DNA of 61,690 nucleotides, taken from the IMG/VR virus record IMGVR_UViG_3300048507_001022, positions 1 to 61,690 of that record. The stretch is one strand, 5' to 3'. Every line of letters starts with the position of its first letter. The stretch's first letter is position 1. The stretch comes from a virus. Both the position numbers and the translations under genes were made by a program. Below are positions 1-8,161 of this stretch, piece by piece. Under the pieces are notes generated by a model, which worked only from the letters and a program-made list of their open reading frames with translations, had not been told where the DNA came from and did no database searches.

Positions 1-266
1 CCTGTAACAGGTATAACATCTCCATTTTCATCGTACTCGAAAGCTTCGGATAATTCATATCTATTTGTGATGAAAGAAGTCTTTAATTCTTTAAGTTCAG
101 ACGAAATATCTATACCGTCAATAAAAACCCCGCTTGTGATATTAAACGTTGGGGCATTAATTTCATTCTCATTAATAGTAACTAGCGGATTATTTATATC
201 ATCGCCAATTATATATGTGTTTGTACCTATCCTGCGGATTGGCCTTTTAATTTCAAAAAATTCCAT
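1..266 (-). CDS. Probable virion structural protein, N-terminal part, cut by window edge
   Basis: An open frame starts at the ATG at 266 and runs off the left edge, giving 88 codons with no stop. It begins MEFFEIKRPIRRIGTNTYII and is rich in Ile, Asn, Thr and acidic residues, with no recognised motif. The start lies 2 bases after the stop of the upstream 333-residue gene, so the two are probably co-transcribed leftward. The beta-strand-like alternation and position beside a repeat-bearing virion-like protein suggest a structural or fibre component; this is inference. A plus-strand frame across the same bases is a shadow. Confidence 0.6.
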   Translation of the reverse strand, partial: MEFFEIKRPIRRIGTNTYIIGDDINNPLVTINENEINAPTFNITSGVFIDGIDISSELKELKTSFITNRYELSEAFEYDENGDVIPVT

Positions 267-268
267 AA

Positions 269-1270
269 CTAATAAGTGTTAACGTCGCTTAATCCTGTTA
301 CTTTATATGTTAGTGAGTATTTTGCGGTATATCCTGATATTGTGTGTGGCCTTTTTATAAAAATTCGCTTTGCTTCATCACTATTAATTCTAACAGCTGT
401 ATCTGGGAATAAATATAATAAATTATTATTTTCTTGATTATATGTTTGATCTTCGTCAAAAGTTTTATCTATAGTGTGAAATTGTAATGCATATGGTGAT
501 TCATTATATATTTGCACTTCATTAACTAAGCCTAATTCATATAATTCTGTAAAATCTTTTAATTCATAAGAATTTATAGCGCTAGCTCTAGGATTCTCCT
601 GCCTTAAGGCGTACAAAGTATCTGAGTGAAAGGTAGCAAAACTTTCAACACATCTACCTGTGTCTATATATTCTGCATGCAGGAAGTAGTCTGGATGACC
701 TGTTTCTGGGGAGTGACCATTTAATCTTGCATTTTGAAAATAATTTCCATTTACTTCATCCATAATACTGATATTTTGACCATAGCATTTTTCATACGGC
801 TCTCCATATCTTATATTATCAGGTATATCTTCCATTAATATAAAATCTTCTTCTATCTTTTGGTTTACGGTTTTAGAACGCAACTTCCAAGGTTGCATAT
901 CTGCTCTGTCAACATTAACCGTATCACTTTCTTGAGATTCAAGTAATCCAGATATTCCTGATAATATCTCATGCGTTCTTACATCTTCCGTGGAAAGCCC
1001 TGATAATAAACTATTTGTTCCAGATAATAATTCATGGGTTTTTACATCTTCCGATGAAATCCCTGATAAGCCTTCGAGGGATAAACCTGAAACTCCATCT
1101 AAAGATAAGCCAGATAAGCTACTAAGATCTACTGATATTTGACCCGCAGGCTCCCACCTACCGCTCTCTTTATTCCAATTGTAAGAAAAGGTTGGTTGCG
1201 GCGATAAGTGGTCAAGCTTGGTAATATCCGTGTATAACGGATTATTCTTATAATCTCCTGGGTTAGACAT
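269..1270 (-). CDS. Repeat-bearing probable virion protein, 333 aa
   Basis: Not recognised as a named family. Residues about 45-110 form a repeat tract of short SGLS/SGIS units, including two copies of a unit of about 20 residues resembling LSGISSEDVKTHELLSG and LSGLSTEDVRTHEILSG. Such tracts are common in phage fibre or decoration proteins. The remaining ~220 residues look globular and contain Tyr, Phe and acidic residues but no catalytic motif. The ATG at 1270 follows a 23-base gap that contains the G-T-G-T-A motif shared with other virion operons, so it may begin a late transcript. The role is inferred from context only. Confidence 0.7.
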   Translation of the reverse strand: MSNPGDYKNNPLYTDITKLDHLSPQPTFSYNWNKESGRWEPAGQISVDLSSLSGLSLDGVSGLSLEGLSGISSEDVKTHELLSGTNSLLSGLSTEDVRTHEILSGISGLLESQESDTVNVDRADMQPWKLRSKTVNQKIEEDFILMEDIPDNIRYGEPYEKCYGQNISIMDEVNGNYFQNARLNGHSPETGHPDYFLHAEYIDTGRCVESFATFHSDTLYALRQENPRASAINSYELKDFTELYELGLVNEVQIYNESPYALQFHTIDKTFDEDQTYNQENNNLLYLFPDTAVRINSDEAKRIFIKRPHTISGYTAKYSLTYKVTGLSDVNTY

Positions 1271-1278
1271 GTCAGGAG

Positions 1279-1287
1279 ATATTACAC
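1279..1287 (-). promoter_or_regulatory. Candidate late-promoter motif GTGTAATAT
   Basis: The minus strand reads GTGTAATAT, 8 bases upstream of the ATG at 1270. Similar GTGTA(A/T) motifs precede several virion operons in this window (42986, 49603, 49579, 45149). No TTGACA box is present. The assignment rests on recurrence alone. Confidence 0.3.
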
Positions 1288-1293
1288 TTTTTT

Positions 1294-1638
1294 TTAACCT
1301 TTATCTAAGGGATGCTTGATGCCCCTTCTTTTTTTGCTATATTCTTTGAAATATTTCTGCTGAACTGGATCGTAACCAAGTTTATCTTTTCTTTTTTGAC
1401 TTAATTCTTTACTTTGGTCAATGATGTCACCGTATGAACCTTTTTGACTTGCAGTTTTATTTATAAACGCTTTATTATCAAAAGGATCCGTACCTGAGTC
1501 TATACTTGCTTGAGGTATATCCCAAACTCTTTTCCATGTTACGCCTTTTTCATCAACATATACATGTTCATCATTCATACCTTGAATTATATCAATAGTT
1601 TCTTCTGTCTCTGGATGTTCGTATGTATATAAAGGCAT
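1294..1638 (-). CDS. FmdB-like small phage protein lacking zinc cysteines, 114 aa
   Basis: The N-terminus MPLYTYEHPETEETIDIIQGM matches the start of FmdB-type zinc-ribbon proteins and of a conserved short protein in marine tailed phages. The C-x-x-C pairs of the ribbon are absent. The Lys-rich C-terminal half (residues 65-114) may bind nucleic acid. It overlaps the glycosyltransferase gene upstream by one base (TAATG), which indicates translational coupling. Function is unknown. Confidence 0.7.
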   Translation of the reverse strand: MPLYTYEHPETEETIDIIQGMNDEHVYVDEKGVTWKRVWDIPQASIDSGTDPFDNKAFINKTASQKGSYGDIIDQSKELSQKRKDKLGYDPVQQKYFKEYSKKRRGIKHPLDKG

Positions 1639-2693
1639 TATTCTAAAATGTTATTTAATGTATTTTCGTATGTAAATTTATCTTTAAGTTTTTCACCTTC
1701 ATTATTTACTGTTCTGCATTTTTGTTCTGCAGTTTCCATGGCAGAGATAAACTCTTCTTCGTCAAAAGTATATATATTTCCTTGATTAAATTCACTACCT
1801 TTATGAAAGAAGATGTTGTCGTATACAGGTTCTTTTCCGTCTGGATCTATGAGTATACAGTTATCTTTGGTTGCCCAGTCTTTATGGCTTGTACTATTTA
1901 AAACTATACTCCATTTTCCCAAACAAGATGCATTAAAAGCTGGTAGATTCCATCCTTCCGCTCCACTCATTCCTCCTAAATCAATATCTATTGAATTTAA
2001 AAAATCATTAACTTGCGCATTATGAGGTAAAAATGGTAAAAAATTAATATTTCCATATCTTTGACCTTGCAATGCTTCATTGATTAATGATTGCATTTGT
2101 TCTTTTTTAAAGAATGGATTAGAAATACAACAGGTAAGTTGATAATCAAAGTTATTTCCATATTTCTTAATCCAAGATTGGATTATTTTTTTAGTATGCT
2201 TACGCTTTTCAAATTTACCCATTAATCCAAAATGAGTCTTTCCTTGTAAATATGTCTTGTTTGTTTTGTGAAAGTCTGTATCGAATCCTAAAGGAGAAAA
2301 TCTTGAACCTTCAAATTTATCTTTTGCATAACTACTACTAAAGACAGTTTTATTTTGCAGATTACATAAATTTATTTCATTCTCTGTAGGCTCGTCTAAT
2401 TCATAAAAAGTATAAAGAGTTTGGTTTTCACTAATTCTATTTTCAGAACCATTGAGATGCCACATTTGTAATGTATGCCAATCTCTCTTAACTTTCTTGT
2501 ATCTATTTTTTATTCCGTCTTCCAGCCAAGATTTAAATTCTTTAGATTGAGGCCCGAATGAACTAACATCAACATTACCGATTGGGAAAATCGCGCAATC
2601 TATATTTTTATTAAAAATTTCTCTTAATAAATTAAATGATACATTCCCGAAGGAAAGCGGATTAATTGGTCCCTTGTATATTAAGTTTTGCAT
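1638..2693 (-). CDS. GT-B fold glycosyltransferase (GT4-like), 351 aa
   Basis: The C-terminal half carries the sugar-nucleotide-binding signature of GT4-type enzymes. A segment near residues 240-275 reads GAEGWNLPAFNASCLGKW, equivalent to the E-x-x-G-x-P-x-x-E-A-x-A-x-G region. Before it come FGLMGKFEKRKHTKKII (the usual G-R/K-x-x-x-K region) and a Rossmann-like N-terminal half. The second Glu of the usual E-x7-E motif is replaced by Asn. It would transfer an activated sugar, acceptor unknown. It stands apart from the main glycan cluster (5007-16582), in the leftward operon downstream of SSB, starting at ATG 2693 directly against the SSB stop. Confidence 0.75.
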   Translation of the reverse strand: MQNLIYKGPINPLSFGNVSFNLLREIFNKNIDCAIFPIGNVDVSSFGPQSKEFKSWLEDGIKNRYKKVKRDWHTLQMWHLNGSENRISENQTLYTFYELDEPTENEINLCNLQNKTVFSSSYAKDKFEGSRFSPLGFDTDFHKTNKTYLQGKTHFGLMGKFEKRKHTKKIIQSWIKKYGNNFDYQLTCCISNPFFKKEQMQSLINEALQGQRYGNINFLPFLPHNAQVNDFLNSIDIDLGGMSGAEGWNLPAFNASCLGKWSIVLNSTSHKDWATKDNCILIDPDGKEPVYDNIFFHKGSEFNQGNIYTFDEEEFISAMETAEQKCRTVNNEGEKLKDKFTYENTLNNILE

Positions 2694-3079
2694 TAAAATG
2701 GTATATCTGCGAATTCGTCATCTATAATATCTTCGCTATTATCTTTTTCAAAATTATCCTCTTGATTGTTTTGTTTGTCGTCTGATTTTTGTAAAAAAGT
2801 AACTCTATCTGCGATACAGTATAATTTACTTCTGTTTTCCCCTGATTGAGATTTCCAAGTGTTTAATTGCAGCCTACCTTCAATTAATGTTTGACGACCT
2901 TTCTTTAAAAATCTTTGACAGTTTTGAGCAACCTTTTCCCAAGATTCGACATCAAGGTATGTTACTGTATTATTTTGATTATTGATCGCAAGAGAAAAGC
3001 TACAAACAGTCTTTCCGCTTTTGGTTTCTCTTGTGACTGGATCTTTGGTTAAATTTCCTAAACCTATAAATTTATTCAT
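2693..3079 (-). CDS. ssb: Single-stranded DNA-binding protein
   Basis: This 128-residue protein has the bacterial SSB layout. An OB-fold spans residues 1-100 with the hallmark start MNKFIGLGNLTKDPVTRETKSG and the strand YLDVESWEKVAQNCQRFLKKG. A low-complexity acidic linker follows, then the C-terminal tip DDEFADIPF, which in the family docks partner proteins. It coats replication ssDNA. It overlaps the sigma-like gene by 8 bases. A second protein in this window (12952-13509) and a third (54872-55237) also end in acidic tails finishing with Phe. Confidence 0.93.
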   Translation of the reverse strand: MNKFIGLGNLTKDPVTRETKSGKTVCSFSLAINNQNNTVTYLDVESWEKVAQNCQRFLKKGRQTLIEGRLQLNTWKSQSGENRSKLYCIADRVTFLQKSDDKQNNQEDNFEKDNSEDIIDDEFADIPF

Positions 3080-3677
3080 TATTAATTTCCTCCTTTAGTT
3101 CTTTTCTTATATCTTTTAATGCTGAGTTGTGAATGTTAATGCAACCTTGTATACTTAAATTTAATTTGTTACCTATATTTTTCCATGGAGTAACTTTATT
3201 AAAAGAACATGTTATGTATCTCATTTTGAAAATCTCTTCAACTCGATTATCGGGATGAGTTTCAATGATAGATAATACTTTATTGAATAGATCTTCTTTA
3301 ATACTTTCGGATATAAAATCTATGGATTGATGTTCTTCTTCTGGCATATTTTCTAGATAATCGTTATGAAATACAGGTCTACGTTTATTCTTGTTGTATA
3401 AGTTTAAGCACATCCACTTTGTTTCATTACCAAGATAAGTACTAAATTTCGCACCTTTGGTTTCGTCATACTTTAGTATTGCTTGATAGATTTTGTAATC
3501 TTTATCGCTTATCAATTCATCTTGATTTATATAAGGGTTATCTTTACTTGAAAATGCATTTACCATATCAAGGTAAATTCCACTGTGGCGGTTAATGATT
3601 TCTTGAAGATTACAATCTACATTGATACCTTCTTGTATTTCATTAATTAAGGTTTTATCTTCAATATTTTCTATCAT
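3072..3677 (-). CDS. RNA polymerase sigma-factor-like protein, 201 aa
   Basis: Residues ~65-120 resemble sigma-70 region 2: an acidic segment, then YDETKGAKFSTYLGNETKWM and a basic KNKRR stretch, like the core-binding and -10-recognition helices. Residues ~150-195 resemble region 4, a helix-turn-helix: a spacer with RVEEIFKMRY, then IGNKLNLSIQGCINIHNSALKDIRKEL. Length and two-domain layout match short phage sigma factors. It may redirect host RNA polymerase to late genes, possibly at the GTGTA motif. It is co-transcribed with dNMP kinase (ATGA overlap at 3674-3677) and SSB, from the leaderless promoter at 4532-4560. Confidence 0.75.
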   Translation of the reverse strand: MIENIEDKTLINEIQEGINVDCNLQEIINRHSGIYLDMVNAFSSKDNPYINQDELISDKDYKIYQAILKYDETKGAKFSTYLGNETKWMCLNLYNKNKRRPVFHNDYLENMPEEEHQSIDFISESIKEDLFNKVLSIIETHPDNRVEEIFKMRYITCSFNKVTPWKNIGNKLNLSIQGCINIHNSALKDIRKELKEEINNE

Positions 3678-4219
3678 AGTATTTGCTCTAGGATATTATT
3701 GGCTATTTTCTTAATTTCAACATTATTCAAATTACTGAAATCTCCCCATGATAGTTCATGCTTACATTCTTTTCTTGTAATCGGATCATTTTTTAATTCT
3801 TCTTCATTAGGTGCTTCGTTTCCTATTCTATTAATATAAACAGAGGATCCTCCTTGGTTATGTATCCATTGAACTTCATTTAGGTATCTTGCGTCGGTTA
3901 TAAAAACATACTCCGATTCTGTATCTCGAGATATTAATTGCCCTATTTTCTTTACCCAACAATCAGGATCAAGCTTTCTCCTTACTTCAGATCCGTATGT
4001 GACAAGAAATGGTCTGATTATTTTTTTCTCAGAATCATTTTCGGTAAAAGATGAAATACCTATATTTGTTTTTAAGAAATCATCGCACTCTTGTTTTAGT
4101 GCGTCCGCGAATGCATATCTTTTACATTTTATTTTTCTTAACCCCAATTCTTCTTTACATAGTTCAAAAAAAGAATCCTTACCTGCTCGTGCTAATCCTG
4201 ATATTCCTATTACTTTCAT
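3674..4219 (-). CDS. Deoxynucleoside monophosphate kinase
   Basis: The P-loop GISGLARAGKDSF (residues 5-17) is of the G-x-x-x-x-G-K-D/S type seen in phage dNMP kinases such as T4 gene 1. It is followed by FADALKQECDDFL, the usual F-A-x-x-L-K substrate region, and FLVTYGSEVRRKLDPDCWVKKI, matching the Y-G-x-x-x-R...D-x-W-V element. FITDARYLNEVQWI is the Walker-B-like strand. It phosphorylates dNMPs from degraded host DNA and de novo synthesis, complementing the dCMP deaminase and dUTPase at 59001-60466. Length of 181 residues is on the short side of the family. It overlaps the sigma-like gene by 4 bases. Confidence 0.88.
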   Translation of the reverse strand: MKVIGISGLARAGKDSFFELCKEELGLRKIKCKRYAFADALKQECDDFLKTNIGISSFTENDSEKKIIRPFLVTYGSEVRRKLDPDCWVKKIGQLISRDTESEYVFITDARYLNEVQWIHNQGGSSVYINRIGNEAPNEEELKNDPITRKECKHELSWGDFSNLNNVEIKKIANNILEQIL

Positions 4220-4221
4220 AA

Positions 4222-4524
4222 TTAAGCGCCAAATAATTGTTTTACATTAGCTGATAATTCATGCTCTCCTGCATTTGCTAACATTCTTGATACAGAATGA
4301 TAGGAAACAATTTCATCCTCACTATAATCCTCTGAATAAACATCAGGTTTTAATTCTTCGGAAATTATTACAGAAGAAAGCTTTAAACTTTTTCCTTGGC
4401 TTGACAACATTTTTGATAGAGAAATTGTGCATGCTTCCTCGGGCCCTACTGCCTCTACTACAGTAGACCAATCAGAACACTTTACTAGAAAACATTTCTT
4501 TTCAGTTAGATCTATAAATTCCAT
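4222..4524 (-). CDS. Small unknown phage protein, first gene of leftward operon, 100 aa
   Basis: Not recognised. The start is set at the ATG at 4524 (MEFIDLTEKKCFLVKCSDW), because a strong promoter ends 8 bases upstream and an earlier TTG-initiated reading would begin inside the -35 box. The segment WSTVVEAVGPEEACTISLSKML resembles small domains found in T4-like marine phage proteins, with no known activity. It is an early gene by promoter type, 2 bases ahead of dNMP kinase. Confidence 0.7.
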   Translation of the reverse strand: MEFIDLTEKKCFLVKCSDWSTVVEAVGPEEACTISLSKMLSSQGKSLKLSSVIISEELKPDVYSEDYSEDEIVSYHSVSRMLANAGEHELSANVKQLFGA

Positions 4525-4531
4525 ACTCACA

Positions 4532-4560
4532 ATCCTATCATTATTTTCACCAATTGTCAA
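4532..4560 (-). promoter_or_regulatory. Sigma-70-type promoter giving a leaderless message for the leftward operon
   Basis: On the minus strand TTGACA (4560-4555), a 17-base spacer and TAGGAT (4537-4532) are followed by 7 bases and then the ATG at 4524. Transcription is expected to begin on or next to the A of the start codon. The AGGA inside the -10 box could be mistaken for a Shine-Dalgarno sequence. Confidence 0.8.
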
Positions 4561-4617
4561 ATCTTATTTATTATTTATATAAAATAAAAATATATTATTA
4601 AACCTTATCTATTAACA

Positions 4618-4639
4618 TTGTACAATTTTTCGTACGTAC
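4618..4639. promoter_or_regulatory. Two 8-bp palindromes in the divergent promoter region (possible operator)
   Basis: TTGTACAA (4618-4625) and GTACGTAC (4632-4639) are both perfect palindromes sharing the core GTAC, with centres 14 bases apart. They lie between the leftward promoter at 4532-4560 and the rightward one at 4664-4691. The adjacent gene encodes a winged-helix protein, a natural candidate binder. In AT-rich DNA 8-bp palindromes arise by chance, so this is tentative. Confidence 0.3.
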
Positions 4640-4663
4640 CACGTTTAAAAAATTAAATGATGC

Positions 4664-4692
4664 TTGACATTTCTCTTGTTTATGATAATATT
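4664..4692 (+). promoter_or_regulatory. Sigma-70-type promoter, leaderless start for the winged-helix gene
   Basis: TTGACA (4664-4669) is followed after 16 or 17 bases by TAATAT/AATATT (4686-4692), and the ATG at 4699 comes 6-7 bases later. The predicted start falls on the initiation codon. It drives the winged-helix gene and probably the glycan cluster behind it. Confidence 0.75.
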
Positions 4693-4698
4693 TATCGA

Positions 4699-5010
4699 AT
4701 GAAGAAGTTTATTCAAATTCCCACTGCTGTTCAAGATGATGTTATTAATGGAAAATTAATTGGCAATGATCTTGTAGTTTACAATTATCTCGTATCCAAA
4801 GCTGGACACGGCAAGCCTATCTTTTTTTCAAACGAGAGGATAGGCCTAGATCTCGGAGGCATGTCGTATGGTAAGATCTCTGCGAGCTTAAACAGATTAG
4901 CTAAAGCAAGACATTTAAAGAGAAGAAAAACCTGCAATAAGACATCAACACAATTAACAACTCTAGTGGTAGATAGGAGTAATATTATGATTCGAGGAGA
5001 AAAGGAATGA
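4699..5010 (+). CDS. Winged-helix DNA-binding regulator, 103 aa
   Basis: The ATG at 4699 is preferred over an upstream frame that would run through the promoter. Residues ~22-75 have a winged-helix pattern: LVVYNYLVSKAGHGKPIFFS (first helix), NERIGLDLGGMSYGKISASL (turn and recognition helix) and NRLAKARHLKRRK (wing). This resembles helix-turn-helix domains of phage replication or transcription regulators. Being the first rightward early gene and beside two palindromes, it may autoregulate the divergent region. It overlaps the next gene by 4 bases. Confidence 0.7.
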   Translation: MKKFIQIPTAVQDDVINGKLIGNDLVVYNYLVSKAGHGKPIFFSNERIGLDLGGMSYGKISASLNRLAKARHLKRRKTCNKTSTQLTTLVVDRSNIMIRGEKE

Positions 5011-5960
5011 AGATATCGGTTAGAATGGAGGGCGGCCTAGGGGATCATTTTGCCGCCAATAGATTTATTCCAGCAATCAAGGAACTGCATCCTAATTGTG
5101 AAATAGATTTATATTCGGATACAGAAGGAAAACAAGAACAATCCAATATCCTCAAGAAATTCTGGCCGTCTTATTTTAACGATATTCATGTTATAGATAG
5201 TAAAAAGTTTAAGCAATTTAAAATAAAAAGCACTAATTTTGGCGAAGAAAATTACATAGGATCAATAAAAAATATACCAGATGAAATATATCATAAAATG
5301 ACCAAGGATTATGATAAGTTTTACGATTTACACATTGATTCTTTAGATTGGTTGAATCATGATTATGCATGGTTGAAGTATTTCAATTTCTTTTCAGCTC
5401 CAGAAAGATCGCCCGAACAAGAACAAGCAGTGCCCTTTGATAATTTTATTTTGGCGCACCTATACGCTAGAGATGACGCAGATTCCAACATGGAATCCTG
5501 GTATATCAATAAATTGCTAAAAAATATTTCCAAAGATTTTAATGTTATTGTTCTATACGACGATAATTCAAAAAAAGAGTATGAAGAATTAATCTCTCAA
5601 AGCATACCTAATCTACGTTTCACACACGCCTCATTGTCGCAAATTTTTTATTTATCAAGCAAATGTACAGCTATGTTTGGAATTGATTCAGGAATAAGAT
5701 ATATACCATATCATTTTGGAAAACCTGTCTTCACTTTTTCTAAATACTGCAAGGTTTATGGCAAAACTCAATATTCATATCTTATTAGATGGTTATTTAA
5801 TGAAAAATTTGTATTTCCATTACATTTTGAAGTTAGTTCTGCGGGAGAAATAATAAAAAACACATTAAGAAATCCTGCATATAAATTATACCCCTTCTTG
5901 CTTAATGATATAGAAAAACTTGTTGCTCAAAGAAATATAACGGAATATATATCTCAATGA
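5007..5960 (+). CDS. GT9-like (heptosyltransferase-fold) glycosyltransferase, 317 aa
   Basis: The N-terminus VRMEGGLGDHFAANRFIPAI corresponds to the GT9 opening (R-x-x-x-x-G-D-x-x-x-x-x-P-x-I). Residues ~225-250 (CTAMFGIDSGIRYIPYHFGK) match the family element D-S-G-x-x-H-x-x-x-x-x-G-K-P, although His is replaced by Tyr. ADP-heptose:LPS heptosyltransferases have this fold; the donor here is unknown. It has one of the few Shine-Dalgarno-like starts (aaaaggaATG) and overlaps both neighbours by 4 bases, the first gene of the glycan cluster. Confidence 0.7.
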   Translation: MKISVRMEGGLGDHFAANRFIPAIKELHPNCEIDLYSDTEGKQEQSNILKKFWPSYFNDIHVIDSKKFKQFKIKSTNFGEENYIGSIKNIPDEIYHKMTKDYDKFYDLHIDSLDWLNHDYAWLKYFNFFSAPERSPEQEQAVPFDNFILAHLYARDDADSNMESWYINKLLKNISKDFNVIVLYDDNSKKEYEELISQSIPNLRFTHASLSQIFYLSSKCTAMFGIDSGIRYIPYHFGKPVFTFSKYCKVYGKTQYSYLIRWLFNEKFVFPLHFEVSSAGEIIKNTLRNPAYKLYPFLLNDIEKLVAQRNITEYISQ

Positions 5961-6688
5961 AAGTAGCTTTGTGCTTTAGTGGTAAACTAGGTAACTGGCA
6001 AGGTTGTTGCGACTCAATACTACAGAACATCATCGCCCCACTTAAGCCTGATATTTATTTTGCGACATGGAACACTGAAGATTATCAAAACTTCTTCAAG
6101 CAATATCGCCCCACCAAATTCATGGTTCATGATGAGAGTTGTATAAAAACATTTGATATTTTCAAACACGAAGTTGAACCAAACCCTGCATTGCTTCCTA
6201 TGTTAATAAACATGAAAGCTGTATATAAGGTGATTGAAAATCAAAAAACTAAATATGATTTAGTTATTAGATTAAGACCTGATATTCAAGTACTAGAACA
6301 AATAAAAATACATGAAATACAAGATTGTATAAAATCAAAAAGCATAAGACTACCATTCTTCGAAAGCTCAAATATATATAACCATGAAGAAGAATTAAAA
6401 AAAGAGTTTGCATTCAGCTTTGTTTACGATCAAGCCTCCCTACCCAACCAAGTTAATGATCAAATCGCTATTGGCCATCCAAGTGAAATGAAAAAATATA
6501 TGTCTTGCTTGGATAATTATGTACATGCAATCAATTTATTATGGAACGAAGGATATCCTGAATATATGATTAAAGTAAATGAATCAGTATTAACAATTGC
6601 ACTTCAATTAAAAAACTGTAAATACAAACAATTAACAGGAACTAATTCATTTAATAATATAAAAACAAAATTAATTAGACAAATTTGA
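5957..6688 (+). CDS. Probable glycosyltransferase (WaaJ/capsule-associated type), 243 aa
   Basis: The start MKVALCFSGKLGNW and the internal segment YDLVIRLRPDIQVLEQIKI match a class of capsule- and LPS-associated putative transferases that share a S-G-x-x-R/G-N opening and a Y-D-x-V-I-R-x-R-P-D motif. PDIYFATWNTED is the expected second strand. The acceptor and donor are unknown. Its ATG overlaps the stop of the GT9-like gene, with no ribosome binding site, so it is translated by coupling. The gene is very AT-rich towards its end. Confidence 0.6.
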   Translation: MKVALCFSGKLGNWQGCCDSILQNIIAPLKPDIYFATWNTEDYQNFFKQYRPTKFMVHDESCIKTFDIFKHEVEPNPALLPMLINMKAVYKVIENQKTKYDLVIRLRPDIQVLEQIKIHEIQDCIKSKSIRLPFFESSNIYNHEEELKKEFAFSFVYDQASLPNQVNDQIAIGHPSEMKKYMSCLDNYVHAINLLWNEGYPEYMIKVNESVLTIALQLKNCKYKQLTGTNSFNNIKTKLIRQI

Positions 6689-6709
6689 TTTTAATTACAT
6701 TATCATATA

Positions 6710-7612
6710 ATGAAAACACCAATTGTACTTACTGCATACAATAGACCCGATTACTTCAAACAGGTATTAGATTCTGTATCAAGTCAGTGTTGGGATAGAA
6801 AAGTATATTGTGTAATAGACGGACCTAGATTTAAAGAAGATGTAGATTTAGTAAAAAAATCCTTTGAATTATCAAAACAAATCATACCTCATTGCGAAAC
6901 TGTTGTGGCCAACTCCAATCAGGGAGTAGCTAAAATAATGAAGTATGCCAGAGAATTAGTTTTTAAGGATCACGAGTTTCTAATATTAATTGAAGATGAC
7001 TCGGTACTACAACCGCATTATATTCAACAGCTAGATCTATTAATTGATAAATTTAGAGATGACGAAAGAATTGCAATGATAAATTGTTTTGGCGAACATC
7101 ATAGATCAAAAAAAACACATAAATATTCATACATCGATTATACTGGAGAACAAAATAATAGAGTCTCATTTCAAGAACAAGAAAATAACAAAGATAAATT
7201 AATTCTCATGGACCATCTGTGGGCATATGCTATGAGAAGAAGCTCTTATGAGAAAATCTTAGATATCATGGAGGGTTTCTGGGCTTTATTACCTCAGGAA
7301 TATAGAGCTCGCCCTCATTTAAAAATACTTGAATATATGTCTCAATTTGGAGTAGATCCAAATAAAATTGTATCAAGTCAAGACTCCTGCACTTCATCAG
7401 CTTTAGTCTCAAGAGGTATGATTAAAGTCTCAACATTTACAAACAATTTTGAATATATAGGAGAAATAGGAGAACATAGCAGACCTAATAATTTTAGGGA
7501 AGCTGGTTGGTGCGACCAAGATGTTTACGGTTCATATCAAGACGATTTCGCTTGGAATGAAGATGTCTTTAATGAAATTAAAACTCATGCCGAAAATAAG
7601 TATTTAAAATGA
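6710..7612 (+). CDS. GT-A family glycosyltransferase (GT2-like), 300 aa
   Basis: The N-terminal 110 residues form a GT-A Rossmann domain: PIVLTAYNRPDYFKQVLDSV (nucleotide-binding start), then VYCVIDGPRF and FLILIEDDSVLQPHYIQQ. The EDD is in the position of the metal-binding D-x-D. The overall layout resembles both GT2 and the GNT-I-like group. The C-terminal half is rich in Trp and His (HLWAYAMRR) and may bind acceptor. It probably adds a sugar to a host or virion glycan. It overlaps the methyltransferase gene by 4 bases. Confidence 0.72.
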   Translation: MKTPIVLTAYNRPDYFKQVLDSVSSQCWDRKVYCVIDGPRFKEDVDLVKKSFELSKQIIPHCETVVANSNQGVAKIMKYARELVFKDHEFLILIEDDSVLQPHYIQQLDLLIDKFRDDERIAMINCFGEHHRSKKTHKYSYIDYTGEQNNRVSFQEQENNKDKLILMDHLWAYAMRRSSYEKILDIMEGFWALLPQEYRARPHLKILEYMSQFGVDPNKIVSSQDSCTSSALVSRGMIKVSTFTNNFEYIGEIGEHSRPNNFREAGWCDQDVYGSYQDDFAWNEDVFNEIKTHAENKYLK

Positions 7613-8145
7613 ACGTACCAAATCAACCATGGATGTCTCAAGAGGAGATCAATCTCGTATTAAGTTTTTTAAAAAAAGATGATATAATGCTCGAATATGG
7701 TTGTGGAGGTAGTACCATGTTTTTTCCTAAATATGTAAAAGAATATTACAGTATTGAATCAGATAAATCTTGGGCAAATTCAGTTGAAAAAATTATGCCA
7801 AAAAACGTAAAAATGCATTGTATTCCAACCATAAGGCCCGAAGACCCAAATCAAAAACATGCAGTAAAATGGAACCAACTCTATACAACTAAAATGTATG
7901 AAGCTTACAAAGAGTACATAGAAACAGGTTCAAAAATTAATAAAAAATTTACAAAAATATTAATAGACGGAAGAGCTAGACCTCAATGCGCAAGATATAT
8001 GTATGACTTCATAGATAAAGACTGCATTATATTTATGCATGACTGGCACCCAGGGCGCACACACTACAGATCCATTCTTGAAAAATATAGAGTAATAAAA
8101 GAAACTCGCAGAGGGCAAATGATAGCAGCCTTAACTAAAATTTAA
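7609..8145 (+). CDS. Class I SAM-dependent methyltransferase-like protein, 178 aa
   Basis: MLEYGCGGSTMFFPKYVKEYYSIE (residues ~28-51) is motif I of class I methyltransferases (E/D-x-G-C-G-G-S-T), with the acidic end of strand 2 at E51. ILIDGRARPQCARYMYDFI corresponds to the D-G-R motif near the active site. Related short proteins sit in glycan clusters, where they may methylate sugars or contribute to nucleotide-sugar synthesis. The substrate is unknown. It lies between two transferases in one operon. Confidence 0.65.
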   Translation: MNVPNQPWMSQEEINLVLSFLKKDDIMLEYGCGGSTMFFPKYVKEYYSIESDKSWANSVEKIMPKNVKMHCIPTIRPEDPNQKHAVKWNQLYTTKMYEAYKEYIETGSKINKKFTKILIDGRARPQCARYMYDFIDKDCIIFMHDWHPGRTHYRSILEKYRVIKETRRGQMIAALTKI

Positions 8146-8161
8146 AACCAAACAACAATAC

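Noticed and set aside
67-282. Plus-strand open frame of 71 codons at the left edge
   Set aside because: It lies wholly opposite the minus-strand virion genes at 1-266 and 269-1270, and has no promoter or ribosome binding site.
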